From JAHEKB01 sp049115575 (lineage in GTDB: Bacteria; Bacteroidota; Bacteroidia; NS11-12g; UBA9320): a stretch of 64,000 nt of DNA. The position numbers and the translations under genes were made by a program. Below the pieces are notes generated by a model. It was not told the DNA's origin and made no database searches. It saw only the letters and a program-made list of their open reading frames with translations. Below, piece by piece: positions 7,668-17,417 of the stretch; the first letter of the stretch is position 1; the number at the start of each line of letters is the position of its first letter. Location: contig JAGDZU010000001.1 in assembly GCA_049115575.1 (NCBI GenBank), positions 1,083,547 through 1,147,546 on the forward strand, in the 5' to 3' direction.

Positions 7668-9953
7668 ATGCCAGAGGACACCGCTCCCCCCTATCTTGAC
7701 TCCTTGAATGATGCCCAAAAAGCTGCTGTCATGCAGACGGAAGGACCCGTCATGATTATAGCTGGTGCTGGTTCAGGAAAAACAAGGGTGTTGACTTATC
7801 GCATTGCCCATCTTATTGCTAAAGGTGTAGACCCCTTTAATATTCTCGCACTGACTTTTACCAATAAAGCTGCAAGAGAAATGAGGAATAGAATAGAAGC
7901 AGTAGTGGGCCCTGAAGCGAGAAACATATGGATGGGAACTTTTCACTCCGTCTTTGCTCGTATTTTGAGAAGAGAAGCCGACAAGATTGGGTACACCTCC
8001 AACTTTACCATTTATGACACAGATGACAGCAAGACACTTATAAAGAATATTGTTAAGCAGTTCAACCTCGATGACAAAGTCTATAAAGCCAACATAGTTC
8101 TAAATCGTATTAGCGCTGCAAAAAACAATCTAATACAAGCTCATGCATACAAAACCAATCCTGAGCTAACTGCATACGACGACACTACCGGCAGGGGAAA
8201 AATTCATGAAATCTATACAGAATATAGCAGGAGATGCCTTCAGGCAGGTGCTATGGATTTTGATGATTTATTGCTTAACACATTCAAGTTGCTCAACAAT
8301 TTTCCAGAGGCCCTAAATAAATATCAGCATCAATTCAGATATGTGATGGTGGATGAGTACCAAGATACCAACCACTGTCAATATATGATCATAAAGAAAT
8401 TGGCATCTGTTTATGAGAATATTTGTGTAGTTGGTGATGACGCTCAAAGCATCTATTCTTTCAGAGGAGCAACCATCCGAAATATTTTGAATTTCGAAAA
8501 CGATTACCCCGATCTCAAGGTTTACAAACTCGAACAGAACTACAGATCTTCTGAGGTCATAGTAAATGCTGCCAATTCAGTAATAGCTAGAAACAAAGAG
8601 CAACTAGAAAAGAAAGTTTGGACCAAGAACGAACAAGGTGAAAAAATAACGGTAATGCGAGCTGTTACCGATAATGAGGAAGGTAGGCTCATAGCTCAAC
8701 ACATTTTTGAGAGCAAAATGAATGAGCAAATGATCAATAGTGATTTTGCCATATTATACCGTACCAATTCACAATCGAGAAGTCTTGAAGAAGCTTTGAG
8801 AAAACTAAACATCCCCTATCGCATTTTTGGTGGTTTGAGTTTCTATCAGCGCAAAGAAATCAAAGATGTTATCGCTTATTTAAGAATTACTATCAACCCC
8901 AATGACGAAGAGGCACTTAGAAGAGTTATCAATTACCCCACACGTGGAATAGGTAAAACTTCTGTTGATAGATTGAGTGCCATAGCAACAGAGAATGGAA
9001 TCAGCATGTGGGATGTTATTATGCAGATTCAACAACACCCTTTGCTCAAGTCTGCAGCAACTAAGCTTCAAGGCTTTGCTCAGATTATAAAGAGCTTTAA
9101 AATAAAAGCAGAAACAGAAAATGTCTATGATCTCTGTATGCACATCATGCGTACTACCAATCTTCTTAAGACCCTAAATGACGACAAAACCATAGAAGGA
9201 ATTAGCCGCTACGAAAATGTCTCAGAATTACTAAACGGGATGAAAGAGTTTGTAGAAGACGACACCAGCGAAGTGAGCAAAGACCTAGCCAGTTATCTTC
9301 AAGACATAGCATTATATACCGATGCAGATAAGGAAGATGACGACAATAATAAAGTAGCATTAATGACCATTCATCAGGCCAAAGGACTTGAATTCCCTTA
9401 TGTTTATGTTTCAGGCTTGGAGGAAAATCTTTTTCCATCACAAATGGCTTTAGGTTCTAGACAAGATCTAGAAGAAGAAAGGCGGCTTTTTTATGTGGCC
9501 ATAACCAGAGCAGAAAAGAAACTTACATTGTCTTTTGCTACATCGCGATTCAGGTTTGGCACTTTGTTGCCATGTGAGCCTAGTAGATTTATAGATGAAA
9601 TTGACAATGAATTTCTAGAGCTGGATAGACGCAATACACTACAAGCCAAGTCAAGAGACTTAGACCAACTAGAAAGAAACAGAACTGGAAGAAGCAATCT
9701 GAGCAGAACCATCAGTAAGCAAAATCAACCCAGACGCCAAATGGCTAAACCTCCAGTGATTTCAAATTTTGTTCCGGATAAGATAGACCATTTTGAGGTA
9801 GGTCTAAAAATTGAACATCAACGCTTTGGGAAAGGTGAAATAGCGTCTTTAAGCGGTGAACAAGGTGATCTTAAAGCGGTGATCGACTTTCTCGAATATG
9901 GAAAGAAGACTTTAGTCTTAAAATTCGCAAAGCTCAGACTATTAAAGGATTAG
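7668..9953 (+). CDS. UvrD/PcrA-type superfamily 1A DNA helicase
   Basis: A 761-residue ATP-dependent 3'-5' DNA helicase of the Rep/UvrD/PcrA family. All signature motifs are present: Walker A GAGSGKTR near residue 33, ALTFTNKAAREM (Ia), VDEYQDTN (II), GDDAQSIYSFRGA (III), NYRSS (IV), MTIHQAKGLEFPYVYV (V) and FYVAITRAEKKL (VI). The C-terminal 50 residues (VGLKIEHQRFGKGEI onwards) form the small Tudor-like domain that in PcrA/UvrD binds RNA polymerase or partner proteins. These helicases act in nucleotide excision and mismatch repair and clear replication conflicts. The gene stands alone. Rep versus UvrD/PcrA cannot be settled by eye, but the C-terminal domain favours PcrA/UvrD. Confidence 0.93.
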   Translation: MPEDTAPPYLDSLNDAQKAAVMQTEGPVMIIAGAGSGKTRVLTYRIAHLIAKGVDPFNILALTFTNKAAREMRNRIEAVVGPEARNIWMGTFHSVFARILRREADKIGYTSNFTIYDTDDSKTLIKNIVKQFNLDDKVYKANIVLNRISAAKNNLIQAHAYKTNPELTAYDDTTGRGKIHEIYTEYSRRCLQAGAMDFDDLLLNTFKLLNNFPEALNKYQHQFRYVMVDEYQDTNHCQYMIIKKLASVYENICVVGDDAQSIYSFRGATIRNILNFENDYPDLKVYKLEQNYRSSEVIVNAANSVIARNKEQLEKKVWTKNEQGEKITVMRAVTDNEEGRLIAQHIFESKMNEQMINSDFAILYRTNSQSRSLEEALRKLNIPYRIFGGLSFYQRKEIKDVIAYLRITINPNDEEALRRVINYPTRGIGKTSVDRLSAIATENGISMWDVIMQIQQHPLLKSAATKLQGFAQIIKSFKIKAETENVYDLCMHIMRTTNLLKTLNDDKTIEGISRYENVSELLNGMKEFVEDDTSEVSKDLASYLQDIALYTDADKEDDDNNKVALMTIHQAKGLEFPYVYVSGLEENLFPSQMALGSRQDLEEERRLFYVAITRAEKKLTLSFATSRFRFGTLLPCEPSRFIDEIDNEFLELDRRNTLQAKSRDLDQLERNRTGRSNLSRTISKQNQPRRQMAKPPVISNFVPDKIDHFEVGLKIEHQRFGKGEIASLSGEQGDLKAVIDFLEYGKKTLVLKFAKLRLLKD

Positions 9954-10082
9954 CTCTACTTAGGTTCAGTGGTACAGAAATTGAACACTAACTAAATAGA
10001 CATGCAAAGATTTAATGTTCATAGTATTGAAAAAGGACTACTCTATAAATCGTACCTTCGTAGTACTCACTATTAACCAATT

Positions 10083-11993
10083 ATGCTATCTAACCTTAAA
10101 AAAATAGCTCTACAAAATATTCCTCGATGGGTAATTCTAGTCGTCGATTTAGGAATTTCCAGCTTCTCCTTTATACTAACATGTTATCTATTTGAAGCAT
10201 TTAGAGGCCAAGAATTTGGAGTAAGAGAAATTTTAAATCCACTCTTTGTAATTCTACTTTTCAGAACAAAAGCATTTCTAATTACCAAGTCTTATACAGG
10301 TATACTCAAATATACCAGTACTCAAGATGCAGTAAGAATAGTAAGTGCAATTTTCTTAAGCACCTTGGCTATGCTTGTAGTTGAAGGGCTTTATTTCTAT
10401 GCCACAGATTTACATCTTCTCAACCCCGGAATTATCCTGGTTGATGGTTTTATACTTACCACCTTACTAGCTGGGTTCAGAATAGCTTTTAAACTATTCT
10501 TTAATTACTATGGCCCAAATAGTGCAGCTGAGCGCAAACGCGTAATTATTTATGGAGCTGGAGAAGTAGGGATGCTTGTAAAACGATCTTTAGAAGGTGA
10601 TCCTAAATTGAATTCTAAAGTTGTTGCTTTTTTAGACGATAATGTTAAACTTCAGGGTAAAACCTTAGAAGGTGTTAGAATTCATAGCCCCGAAGTAGAT
10701 TTTGACCAATTGGTTTTTGATGAAAGAGAGCATGAATTAATTATTGCCATTCAAAACTTGAAACCTTGGCGCAAAAAGCGTGTGATTGAAAAATGTCTTA
10801 GCACCAATATTTCGGCTAAAACTATTCCTCCTGTTGGAACTTGGTTTAATGGACAATTTAATGCTAGGCAAATCAAGAAAGTTCGTATTGAAGCTCTGCT
10901 AGAACGCGAGCCAATTCAGTTAGATAAAGCTAAGATATCCAAAGAGCTAAACAATAAAGTCATTCTTATTACTGGCGCTGCCGGTTCTATTGGAAGTGAA
11001 ATTGCAAGACAATGTCTAGCTTTCAAACCAAAGAAGCTAGTATTGCTGGATCAGGCAGAAACTCCTGTATATCATTTACAGAATCAATTAAAAGCATATA
11101 CGCAAGCTGAGGTGGTTATAGCCGATGTCTGTAATCAAGCTAGATTGAGGAAGGTATTTGATTATTACAAACCCTCTTATGTTTTTCACGCTGCGGCCTA
11201 TAAGCATGTACCTCTTATGGAGAACAATCCATATGAAGCCATAAACACCAATGTATTTGGAACGCAAACTGTTGCCAATTTAGCAGTGGAATTCAAAGCT
11301 GAGAAGTTTGTCTTGGTAAGTACTGATAAAGCGGTTAACCCAACTAACATTATGGGAGCCTCTAAGCGTATAGCCGAAATCTATGTGCAATCCTTGAATG
11401 CCAAGCTAAACCTTGACAGCGATCAGCACACTAAATTTATTACTACAAGATTTGGCAATGTATTGGGCAGTAATGGTTCAGTAATTCCAATTTTTGAAAA
11501 ACAAATTGAAGCTGGTGGACCAATTACAGTAACCCACCCTGAAATCACAAGATATTTCATGACTATACCAGAAGCATGTCAATTAGTGCTTGAAGCTGGG
11601 GTTATGGGCAAAGGTGGTGAAATTTACATCTTCGACATGGGCGAAAGTGTTAAGATCATTGATCTTGCCAAGAAAATGATCCGTCTTTCTGGATTCAAGG
11701 TTGGCAAGGATATAGACATAGTTTATACTGGACTCAGACCAGGTGAAAAACTCAAAGAAGAGTTGCTCAACGACAAAGAGAATACGGTTGGAACACACAA
11801 TCCTAAAATAATGATTGCCAAAGTTCCTAAATACAATTATCTGGAAGTTAATGAGGTAATCAACAAGCTCTATAAAGAGAAAGATCAGTTAACCAATAGA
11901 TTTCTGGTTAAGACTATGAAACGAATAGTTCCAGAATACGTGAGTAATAATTCTATTTACGAGGAACTAGATAAGCAATTCATTGAATCTTAA
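10083..11993 (+). CDS. CapD/WbpM/PglF-type membrane nucleotide-sugar 4,6-dehydratase
   Basis: A 636-residue protein with four N-terminal membrane segments (about residues 15-140), a first Rossmann domain (VIIYGAGEVGML near 154) and a second, catalytic short-chain-dehydrogenase domain (ILITGAAGSIGSEIAR near 292). The stretch VSTDKAVNPTNIMGASKR around 415 matches the active-site region of UDP-GlcNAc-type dehydratases that make the first intermediate of modified amino sugars for polysaccharide or protein glycans. It stands alone with no glycan cluster around it and is convergent with the next gene, the stop codons being adjacent. Upstream, TACCTTCG at 10053 is a weak -7 candidate. The exact substrate cannot be told from sequence alone. 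Confidence 0.9.
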   Translation: MLSNLKKIALQNIPRWVILVVDLGISSFSFILTCYLFEAFRGQEFGVREILNPLFVILLFRTKAFLITKSYTGILKYTSTQDAVRIVSAIFLSTLAMLVVEGLYFYATDLHLLNPGIILVDGFILTTLLAGFRIAFKLFFNYYGPNSAAERKRVIIYGAGEVGMLVKRSLEGDPKLNSKVVAFLDDNVKLQGKTLEGVRIHSPEVDFDQLVFDEREHELIIAIQNLKPWRKKRVIEKCLSTNISAKTIPPVGTWFNGQFNARQIKKVRIEALLEREPIQLDKAKISKELNNKVILITGAAGSIGSEIARQCLAFKPKKLVLLDQAETPVYHLQNQLKAYTQAEVVIADVCNQARLRKVFDYYKPSYVFHAAAYKHVPLMENNPYEAINTNVFGTQTVANLAVEFKAEKFVLVSTDKAVNPTNIMGASKRIAEIYVQSLNAKLNLDSDQHTKFITTRFGNVLGSNGSVIPIFEKQIEAGGPITVTHPEITRYFMTIPEACQLVLEAGVMGKGGEIYIFDMGESVKIIDLAKKMIRLSGFKVGKDIDIVYTGLRPGEKLKEELLNDKENTVGTHNPKIMIAKVPKYNYLEVNEVINKLYKEKDQLTNRFLVKTMKRIVPEYVSNNSIYEELDKQFIES

Positions 11994-12461
11994 TCAATGA
12001 TCTAAAGCTTCCCAATCTAAGTTCACCCTAAACCATTCTACACTTCTCGATAATTGTTGAAGTTCTTTTGGTGCAGCAGCTTGTTCCAAAATTACCTTAT
12101 GTTGAATCCCTTCTGGGCTTATATAATTGATTATAACAGAAGGAAGATCTGTATAGCCCGTTCTATAAACATCTTCATAAGATGACCATGCAAGTGTATC
12201 TAAGCGCCTATAGAACTCCTCTACTGTACTATCGCTTAACTGAGTGCTATACTTCCCATCTGCCTCTGTGAACTTGATAGCGTCAAGGAAAGCAGTGCCA
12301 TCTGAAGCAATGGTAAGTTTATAGATAGGACATCTGCCAAAACAGGCCGTAGTTTCAACGGTAAAAACTCTGATGTCTTGTGTTTCTTGTCCACTATCCT
12401 TAGTGGTTTTGCACGAAAGAAAAACTATGAAAATGAAAGCTATAGCGAGATAGCCTTTCAC
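11994..12461 (-). CDS. DUF6438 domain lipoprotein
   Basis: A 155-residue exported protein with a lipoprotein signal (hydrophobic AIAFIFIVFLSC, lipid-accepting Cys about residue 17). The motif TACFGRCPIYKLTI near residue 35 is the signature of DUF6438, with its two conserved cysteines. Function unknown; it is probably anchored in the outer membrane facing the periplasm. The start codon is GTG and shares its first G with the TAG stop of the upstream lolA-like gene (TAGTG), so translation of the two is likely coupled. Confidence 0.8.
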   Translation of the reverse strand: MKGYLAIAFIFIVFLSCKTTKDSGQETQDIRVFTVETTACFGRCPIYKLTIASDGTAFLDAIKFTEADGKYSTQLSDSTVEEFYRRLDTLAWSSYEDVYRTGYTDLPSVIINYISPEGIQHKVILEQAAAPKELQQLSRSVEWFRVNLDWEALDH

Positions 12462-13117
12462 TAGCGAAGGTCGATTTCTATAACCCCTGGTTTAGCTTTA
12501 GGGTTGAATTTGAAAAAAGAATCACTGATTTCCATATTACCTGCAAACTTGGAAATGAGGTAAGTAGTAGTAACTCCATTCTTATTGTAAACAACCATTT
12601 CTTTAATCTTGGCCGCCACTTTCTCTATAGCTAATCTCACTTTAAAATATGACTTGGATTTATCTGTAGGAGTCATCTCAATGATGTCTACGCTTTTACC
12701 CCCTATGGTCTTCTGACCTGCATATTTATGCATGAATCCTTTTTGGTAGATGGTAAAGATTTCGGATGGGTTTACATCCATGTTCTTTTCATCAAACTTG
12801 GTAATTTGAACTTCATTGGCATCTTTCAAATATGTCCAAATGGTTTTGCCATCGCAGTAGATTTCCTGACCAGACATATTCACTCTGAACTTTTTGCCTT
12901 TTACATAAAGTGTCCCATTCTGCTTAACACTGGAGTTGCTTTGCTTATTGGTCACGTTCACCGTAAAAGTGGCCTTCATTGTTTTATAATTCTTATAGGT
13001 CTTGCTAACCTTATTAAGAATTTGTGTACTCTTATTGTCATTGGCCTCAGACAATGAGTTGAATGGCTGCACAAGTATGAGCAATAATAAACTTGTAGTA
13101 AGTAATGCTTTTTTCAT
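12461..13117 (-). CDS. LolA-like outer membrane lipoprotein carrier
   Basis: A 218-residue periplasmic protein with a clear signal peptide (MKKALLTTSLLLLILVQPFNS). The body (NYKTMKATFTVNV near residue 43, GTLYVKGKKFRVNM, CDGKTIWTYL, then alternating beta strands) has the pattern of the LolA half-barrel, which ferries lipoproteins from the inner to the outer membrane. The position directly downstream of ftsK, 8 bases after its stop, is the classic ftsK-lolA arrangement and strengthens the call. LolB is generally absent in this phylum, so the acceptor is unknown. Confidence 0.88.
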   Translation of the reverse strand: MKKALLTTSLLLLILVQPFNSLSEANDNKSTQILNKVSKTYKNYKTMKATFTVNVTNKQSNSSVKQNGTLYVKGKKFRVNMSGQEIYCDGKTIWTYLKDANEVQITKFDEKNMDVNPSEIFTIYQKGFMHKYAGQKTIGGKSVDIIEMTPTDKSKSYFKVRLAIEKVAAKIKEMVVYNKNGVTTTYLISKFAGNMEISDSFFKFNPKAKPGVIEIDLR

Positions 13118-13125
13118 GATAGTAA

Positions 13126-15522
13126 TTACCCCAATGAAGACAAATACTGTTCCAAAGCGTATTCATCTGCTATGAGAACGGATCTGGCTTTGCTCCCTTC
13201 AAACGGGCCTACAATATTAGCTGCTTCCAACTGATCAATCAAGCGACCTGCTCGATTATAACCAACTTTTAGACGTCTCTGGATTAAACTGGTGCTGCCC
13301 TGCTGGTGCTGCACCACTATGCGCGCTGCATCTTCAAAGAGTGCATCTCTGTCATTTGGATCAAAGCCACCTGACCCTCCACTTTCTTCTTCTCGAATTT
13401 CTGGAAGAATATGTGCATCTGGATAACCTCTTTGACTTCCTATAAAAGTGGTTATTTTCTCAACCTCTGGTGTATCTACAAATGGACATTGTAGTCTAAC
13501 CAATTCACTTCCGGTTGAATAAAGCATATCTCCCTTTCCAATAAGCTGATCCGCCCCTCCTGTGTCCAAGATAGTTCTTGAATCAATTTTTGAAGTCACT
13601 CTAAATGCAATTCTACTTGGGAAATTAGCCTTAATGGTACCAGTAATAATGTTAACCGATGGCCTTTGTGTTGCTAATATGAGGTGAATACCTATTGCTC
13701 TAGCTAATTGCGCTAATCTGCCAATGGGGTGTTCCACTTCTTTTCCCGCAGTCATTATTAAATCTGCCACCTCATCAATTACTACAACAATGTATGGCAG
13801 AAAACGATGTCCTTCTTCCGGATTTAACACCCTCTTTTTAAATTTCACATTGTACTCCGTAATATTCCTTACGAGTGCTGCCTGCAAGAGCTTATATCGC
13901 TCATCCATTTCCTCACACAAAGAATTAAGGGTATTAATGACCTGTTTGTTATCAGTTATTATCGCATCATTTTCTCCAGGCAGTTTAGCTAAATAATGTC
14001 TTTCAATAGTTTGATATAGGGTCAATTCTACCTTTTTTGGATCAACCAATACAAACTTGAGCTCTGAAGGATGTTTCTTATACAGTAAGGAGACTATGAT
14101 TGCATTCAAACCAACCGACTTACCTTGACCTGTGGCTCCTGCCATAAGCAAGTGAGGCATTTTAGCCAGATTAGCTATATACACTTCATTGGCAATGGTT
14201 CTACCTAAACAAACCGGAAGATCAAAAGTGCTATTTTGAAATTTAGGGCTTGCAATCATTGCATGCATGCTCACTATCTCGGGTTTCACATTGGGAACTT
14301 CAATCCCAATGGTTCCTTTACCGGGAATTGGAGCAATAATACGTATACCCAAAGCGGATAAACTTAAGGCTATATCGTCTTCAAGGTTTTTAATCTTGGA
14401 AATCCTCACCCCTTTCTCAGGTACAATTTCAAATAGGGTTACAGTAGGTCCTATGGTTGCTTTTATCTGAGATATGGCAATTTTGTAGTTCTCTAGAGTT
14501 TGAACAATCATGTTCTTGCTCTTTTCTAATTCATCTTTAGATACCTCTGATTTACCTCCATCTCCATACGTATTCAGAAAATCAAGCTTTGGAAATTTAT
14601 AATCCCTTAAATCAAGAGTTGGATCGTATTGCTCATCTATTCCATGATGTTCTTTCCCTTTTTCTACAACTTCCTCCTCTTGTTGTTCCTCTATTTCTAA
14701 CTCTATGCCATTTTGCTCCTCAGGCTCTTCTACCTGTTCGGCTTCTGGATTAAGATCTATTGCTTCTGTGTCTTGATTAACAAGAACTATGTCCTCCTCA
14801 CTTACTTCAATATCTTCCTCTCCTTCTTCGGGCATTTCAATTTGATCCTTTTCAAATAAGGTTTCTCCTTGGAACGGAATATCTGAATCATCCTCAGCTA
14901 GCACATCCGAATTCTTCTTGTTCATGCGCTTAGTAGTAAGTGCAGACAGAATATCTACACCAAAAGCTACATAGACAAAGAGTAAAGTCATCAAAAGCAG
15001 AACTAATACAATTCCGATAAAGCCTATCATGGACTTGGAGAACATGAAAATTCCATATCCCAACAACCCTGACAAGACTGGACTACTCTTATAAAAGAAA
15101 ACCGCACAAACAGTTGAAATCCAAATGGCCGTAACCAAGTATTTACTTACTGTCTTTGGTCTAATGCTGTACTTCTGCTTAAAATAAATGTTGTATCCCC
15201 AAAGAAAGAAAATCGGATAGATGAAGAATGCACCTAGACCGAAACCATTGTAAATGAAAAGATGTGCTAAGTACGCTCCTAGCTTACCCATGAAATTTCT
15301 AGGGGCGTTCTCACCGAAGTCAAACAAAAACTCGCGGATGGAACTGTTTAATATGCTTTGGTCTGCTCGCCATGAAAACATATAACTCACAGATGCTAAA
15401 AACGTAAATATAGTAAACAACAAGACCACACTTCCCAGGATCTTGTTTCTCAATTCTACCTTTTTCGGGTCTTTGGTTTTGACCTTCTTCTTTCTCTTCT
15501 TCTTTTTGTTAAATAGCCCCAT
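13126..15522 (-). CDS. ftsK: FtsK/SpoIIIE DNA translocase
   Basis: A 798-residue septal DNA pump that moves chromosome termini apart during division. A very basic N-terminus (GLFNKKKKRKKKVK) precedes four membrane segments (about 30-190), then an acidic Glu-rich linker (about 205-300) and the motor. The Walker A MAGATGQGKSVGLNA (about 470), Walker B VVVIDEVADLIM (about 595) and the C-terminal winged-helix gamma domain (GSTSLIQRRLKVGYNRAGRL) are intact. The linker is short compared with enterobacterial FtsK. A TTG six bases upstream could also serve as start; the ATG is preferred. It heads the operon with lolA. Confidence 0.95.
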   Translation of the reverse strand: MGLFNKKKKRKKKVKTKDPKKVELRNKILGSVVLLFTIFTFLASVSYMFSWRADQSILNSSIREFLFDFGENAPRNFMGKLGAYLAHLFIYNGFGLGAFFIYPIFFLWGYNIYFKQKYSIRPKTVSKYLVTAIWISTVCAVFFYKSSPVLSGLLGYGIFMFSKSMIGFIGIVLVLLLMTLLFVYVAFGVDILSALTTKRMNKKNSDVLAEDDSDIPFQGETLFEKDQIEMPEEGEEDIEVSEEDIVLVNQDTEAIDLNPEAEQVEEPEEQNGIELEIEEQQEEEVVEKGKEHHGIDEQYDPTLDLRDYKFPKLDFLNTYGDGGKSEVSKDELEKSKNMIVQTLENYKIAISQIKATIGPTVTLFEIVPEKGVRISKIKNLEDDIALSLSALGIRIIAPIPGKGTIGIEVPNVKPEIVSMHAMIASPKFQNSTFDLPVCLGRTIANEVYIANLAKMPHLLMAGATGQGKSVGLNAIIVSLLYKKHPSELKFVLVDPKKVELTLYQTIERHYLAKLPGENDAIITDNKQVINTLNSLCEEMDERYKLLQAALVRNITEYNVKFKKRVLNPEEGHRFLPYIVVVIDEVADLIMTAGKEVEHPIGRLAQLARAIGIHLILATQRPSVNIITGTIKANFPSRIAFRVTSKIDSRTILDTGGADQLIGKGDMLYSTGSELVRLQCPFVDTPEVEKITTFIGSQRGYPDAHILPEIREEESGGSGGFDPNDRDALFEDAARIVVQHQQGSTSLIQRRLKVGYNRAGRLIDQLEAANIVGPFEGSKARSVLIADEYALEQYLSSLG

Positions 15523-15629
15523 GGACAAAGCTGCAATTTAGGATGAATGCAGGGCACTTAAAGCCCGTTTATCTACAAGCAGACGGAAGTGTACTATAAG
15601 TTGAATAGTTATTTCTTATCTTAGCCTGC

Positions 15630-16115
15630 ATGAGATGCATACTCCTACTCAAGCTGATAATTTTCCTTAACATTCTCGTTTATTCTCAGTCTAATTGCGC
15701 GTGTTGCGAAGGCGCCTACACGGATTTCAATTTCTGGATTGGCAACTGGGAAGTTGTAGACACTAACGGGCAAATTGTAGGGCACAACACTATCAGTTAT
15801 AAAGAAGATAGTTGTGTAATGATGGAAGAATGGAAATCAAGCAACTCAACAGGCACAAGCTATTCATATTATAACCGGACTGATCAAAGCTGGAATCAAG
15901 TATGGGTAGACAATAATGGAGGTAATCTCACGCTCAAAGGAAAATTTGAAGATGGCAGTATGGTCATGACCATGGTGGTTAACGACAGTCTTTCTCATCA
16001 AGTAAAATGGACAGAGCAAGAAAATGGAACAGTTACACAAGATTGGAATTTGATCAATACCAAGAGAGGTTTATCTAAACAACTGTTCTATGGAATTTAC
16101 AGAAGAATCGAATGA
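15630..16115 (+). CDS. Small secreted protein with FWIGNWEV motif (DUF1579-like)
   Basis: A 161-residue exported protein: MRCILLLKLIIFLNILVYSQ is a signal peptide. After a CACC cluster comes DFNFWIGNWEVVDTNG, a pattern shared with DUF1579-type and other lipocalin-like calycin proteins, followed by regular beta strands rich in Trp and Tyr. Function is not known. Its stop overlaps the start of the next gene by four bases (ATGA), so it forms an operon with the acetyltransferase. TATCTTAG, one mismatch from the -7 box, ends 5 bases before the ATG. Confidence 0.65.
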   Translation: MRCILLLKLIIFLNILVYSQSNCACCEGAYTDFNFWIGNWEVVDTNGQIVGHNTISYKEDSCVMMEEWKSSNSTGTSYSYYNRTDQSWNQVWVDNNGGNLTLKGKFEDGSMVMTMVVNDSLSHQVKWTEQENGTVTQDWNLINTKRGLSKQLFYGIYRRIE

Positions 16116-16627
16116 AAACTATTGCAGAAACAGAGAGGCTGATACTCAGAGAGTTCGACCCGCTGAAGGATGCCAACAATGCTTATGAACTCAATGCAGA
16201 CCCGGAGGTGATAAAGTATACTGGCGACCCTCCTTTTGAAAGTGTACAAGCTGCACAAGACTTCTTAGCTAATTACACCGACTACAAGAGAAATGGCTAT
16301 GGAAGATGGGCTGTTGAATTACAAGATGGAACATTCATCGGTTGGGCTGGATTAAAGCTTGAGGAAAACGGAATTGTGGATTTAGGTTACCGATTTATGA
16401 AAAAGTACTGGGGGAAAGGATATGCGACAGAAGCCGCCCGCGTATGCCTTGATCTGGCATTTAATAGACTTGGAATTCAAGAAGTGATTGGACGAACGGC
16501 ATCAGAGAATACGGGATCTATAAAGGTGCTTGACAAATGTGGTTTTGAGTTTTGGAAAGAAGATGAGTGCAATGGAATAGAAGATTCTTACTATTACCGC
16601 ATCTCTAAATCGCAGTATCTGAGATAG
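16112..16627 (+). CDS. GNAT family N-acetyltransferase (RimJ/RimL-like)
   Basis: A 171-residue soluble acetyltransferase. The N-terminal ETERLILREFDP, the GWAGLKL strand, the acetyl-CoA loop RFMKKYWGKGYATEAA (about 95-110) and the ENTGSIKVLDKCGFEF segment (about 140) are typical of the RimJ/RimL branch, which acetylates ribosomal protein N-termini or small molecules. The substrate cannot be predicted. Four-base overlap with the upstream secreted protein and 17 bases to the next gene. Confidence 0.9.
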   Translation: MKTIAETERLILREFDPLKDANNAYELNADPEVIKYTGDPPFESVQAAQDFLANYTDYKRNGYGRWAVELQDGTFIGWAGLKLEENGIVDLGYRFMKKYWGKGYATEAARVCLDLAFNRLGIQEVIGRTASENTGSIKVLDKCGFEFWKEDECNGIEDSYYYRISKSQYLR

Positions 16628-16644
16628 AATTCTATATTCGCTGC

Positions 16645-17415
16645 ATGAGTCTGAGAACAGCATTAATAACGGGGACTACAGCTGGTATAGGCGAGGCCAC
16701 AGCAGAGTTATTAGCACAAAACAATTATCGTTTAATACTAAATGGACGGAGGCATGATCGCCTAGAAAAACAAGCTGAAGAGCTCCAGGCCAAGTATGGC
16801 ATTTCATGCAGGATAATGGCGGTTGATGTGCGAAATCAAAAAGAGGTTGCACAATATATAGAAGAGCTAGATGATGATTGGAGAAATATAGATGTTCTGG
16901 TGAATAATGCTGGCTTAGCTGCAGGTCTTGAAAATTTGGAAAATGGAGACATTGACCACTGGAATAGAATGATAGACACCAATATCAAAGGTTTACTCTA
17001 TATGACCAAAGCCATGATTCCCATACTAAAAAATAGTGCAGACGCACATATTGTCAATATTGGATCAATTGCTGGTAAAGAAGTCTATCCCAACGGGAAC
17101 GTCTATTGCGGAACCAAACATATGGTTGACGCTTTGAACAAAGCTATGCGACGAGAGTTAGCAGAACAGGGTATAAAGGTCTCTAGCGTGAACCCAGGAG
17201 CAGTAGAAACTGAATTTTCCATTGTACGACTCGATGGAGATGAGGATAAAGCCAAAAAGGTTTACAACGGCTTTGAAAATCTGGTAGCAGAAGATATAGC
17301 TGATGCTATTTGGTATATTCTAAGCAGGCCGGCTCATGTGAACATCAATGAGCTAATAATAATGCCAAAAGCCCAACCGGCAGCAGGTGTTGTAATAAGA
17401 AATAAGGGTTTATGA
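16645..17415 (+). CDS. Short-chain dehydrogenase/reductase (YdfG-like)
   Basis: A 256-residue classical SDR. The cofactor motif TGTTAGIGEAT (residues 9-19), NNAG (near 88), the catalytic serine in VNIGSIAGKE, and the YCGTK motif (Tyr-x-x-x-Lys, about 153-157) are all present. NGRR after the second strand suggests NADP preference. The overall pattern (VSSVNPGAVETEFS and the C-terminal MPKAQPAAG) matches the NADP-dependent 3-hydroxy acid / serine dehydrogenase group. TATATTCG, one mismatch from the -7 box, ends 4 bases before the ATG, so it may have its own promoter. It is convergent with the stress-protein gene, with 2 bases between stops. Confidence 0.92.
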   Translation: MSLRTALITGTTAGIGEATAELLAQNNYRLILNGRRHDRLEKQAEELQAKYGISCRIMAVDVRNQKEVAQYIEELDDDWRNIDVLVNNAGLAAGLENLENGDIDHWNRMIDTNIKGLLYMTKAMIPILKNSADAHIVNIGSIAGKEVYPNGNVYCGTKHMVDALNKAMRRELAEQGIKVSSVNPGAVETEFSIVRLDGDEDKAKKVYNGFENLVAEDIADAIWYILSRPAHVNINELIIMPKAQPAAGVVIRNKGL

Positions 17416-17417
17416 TG

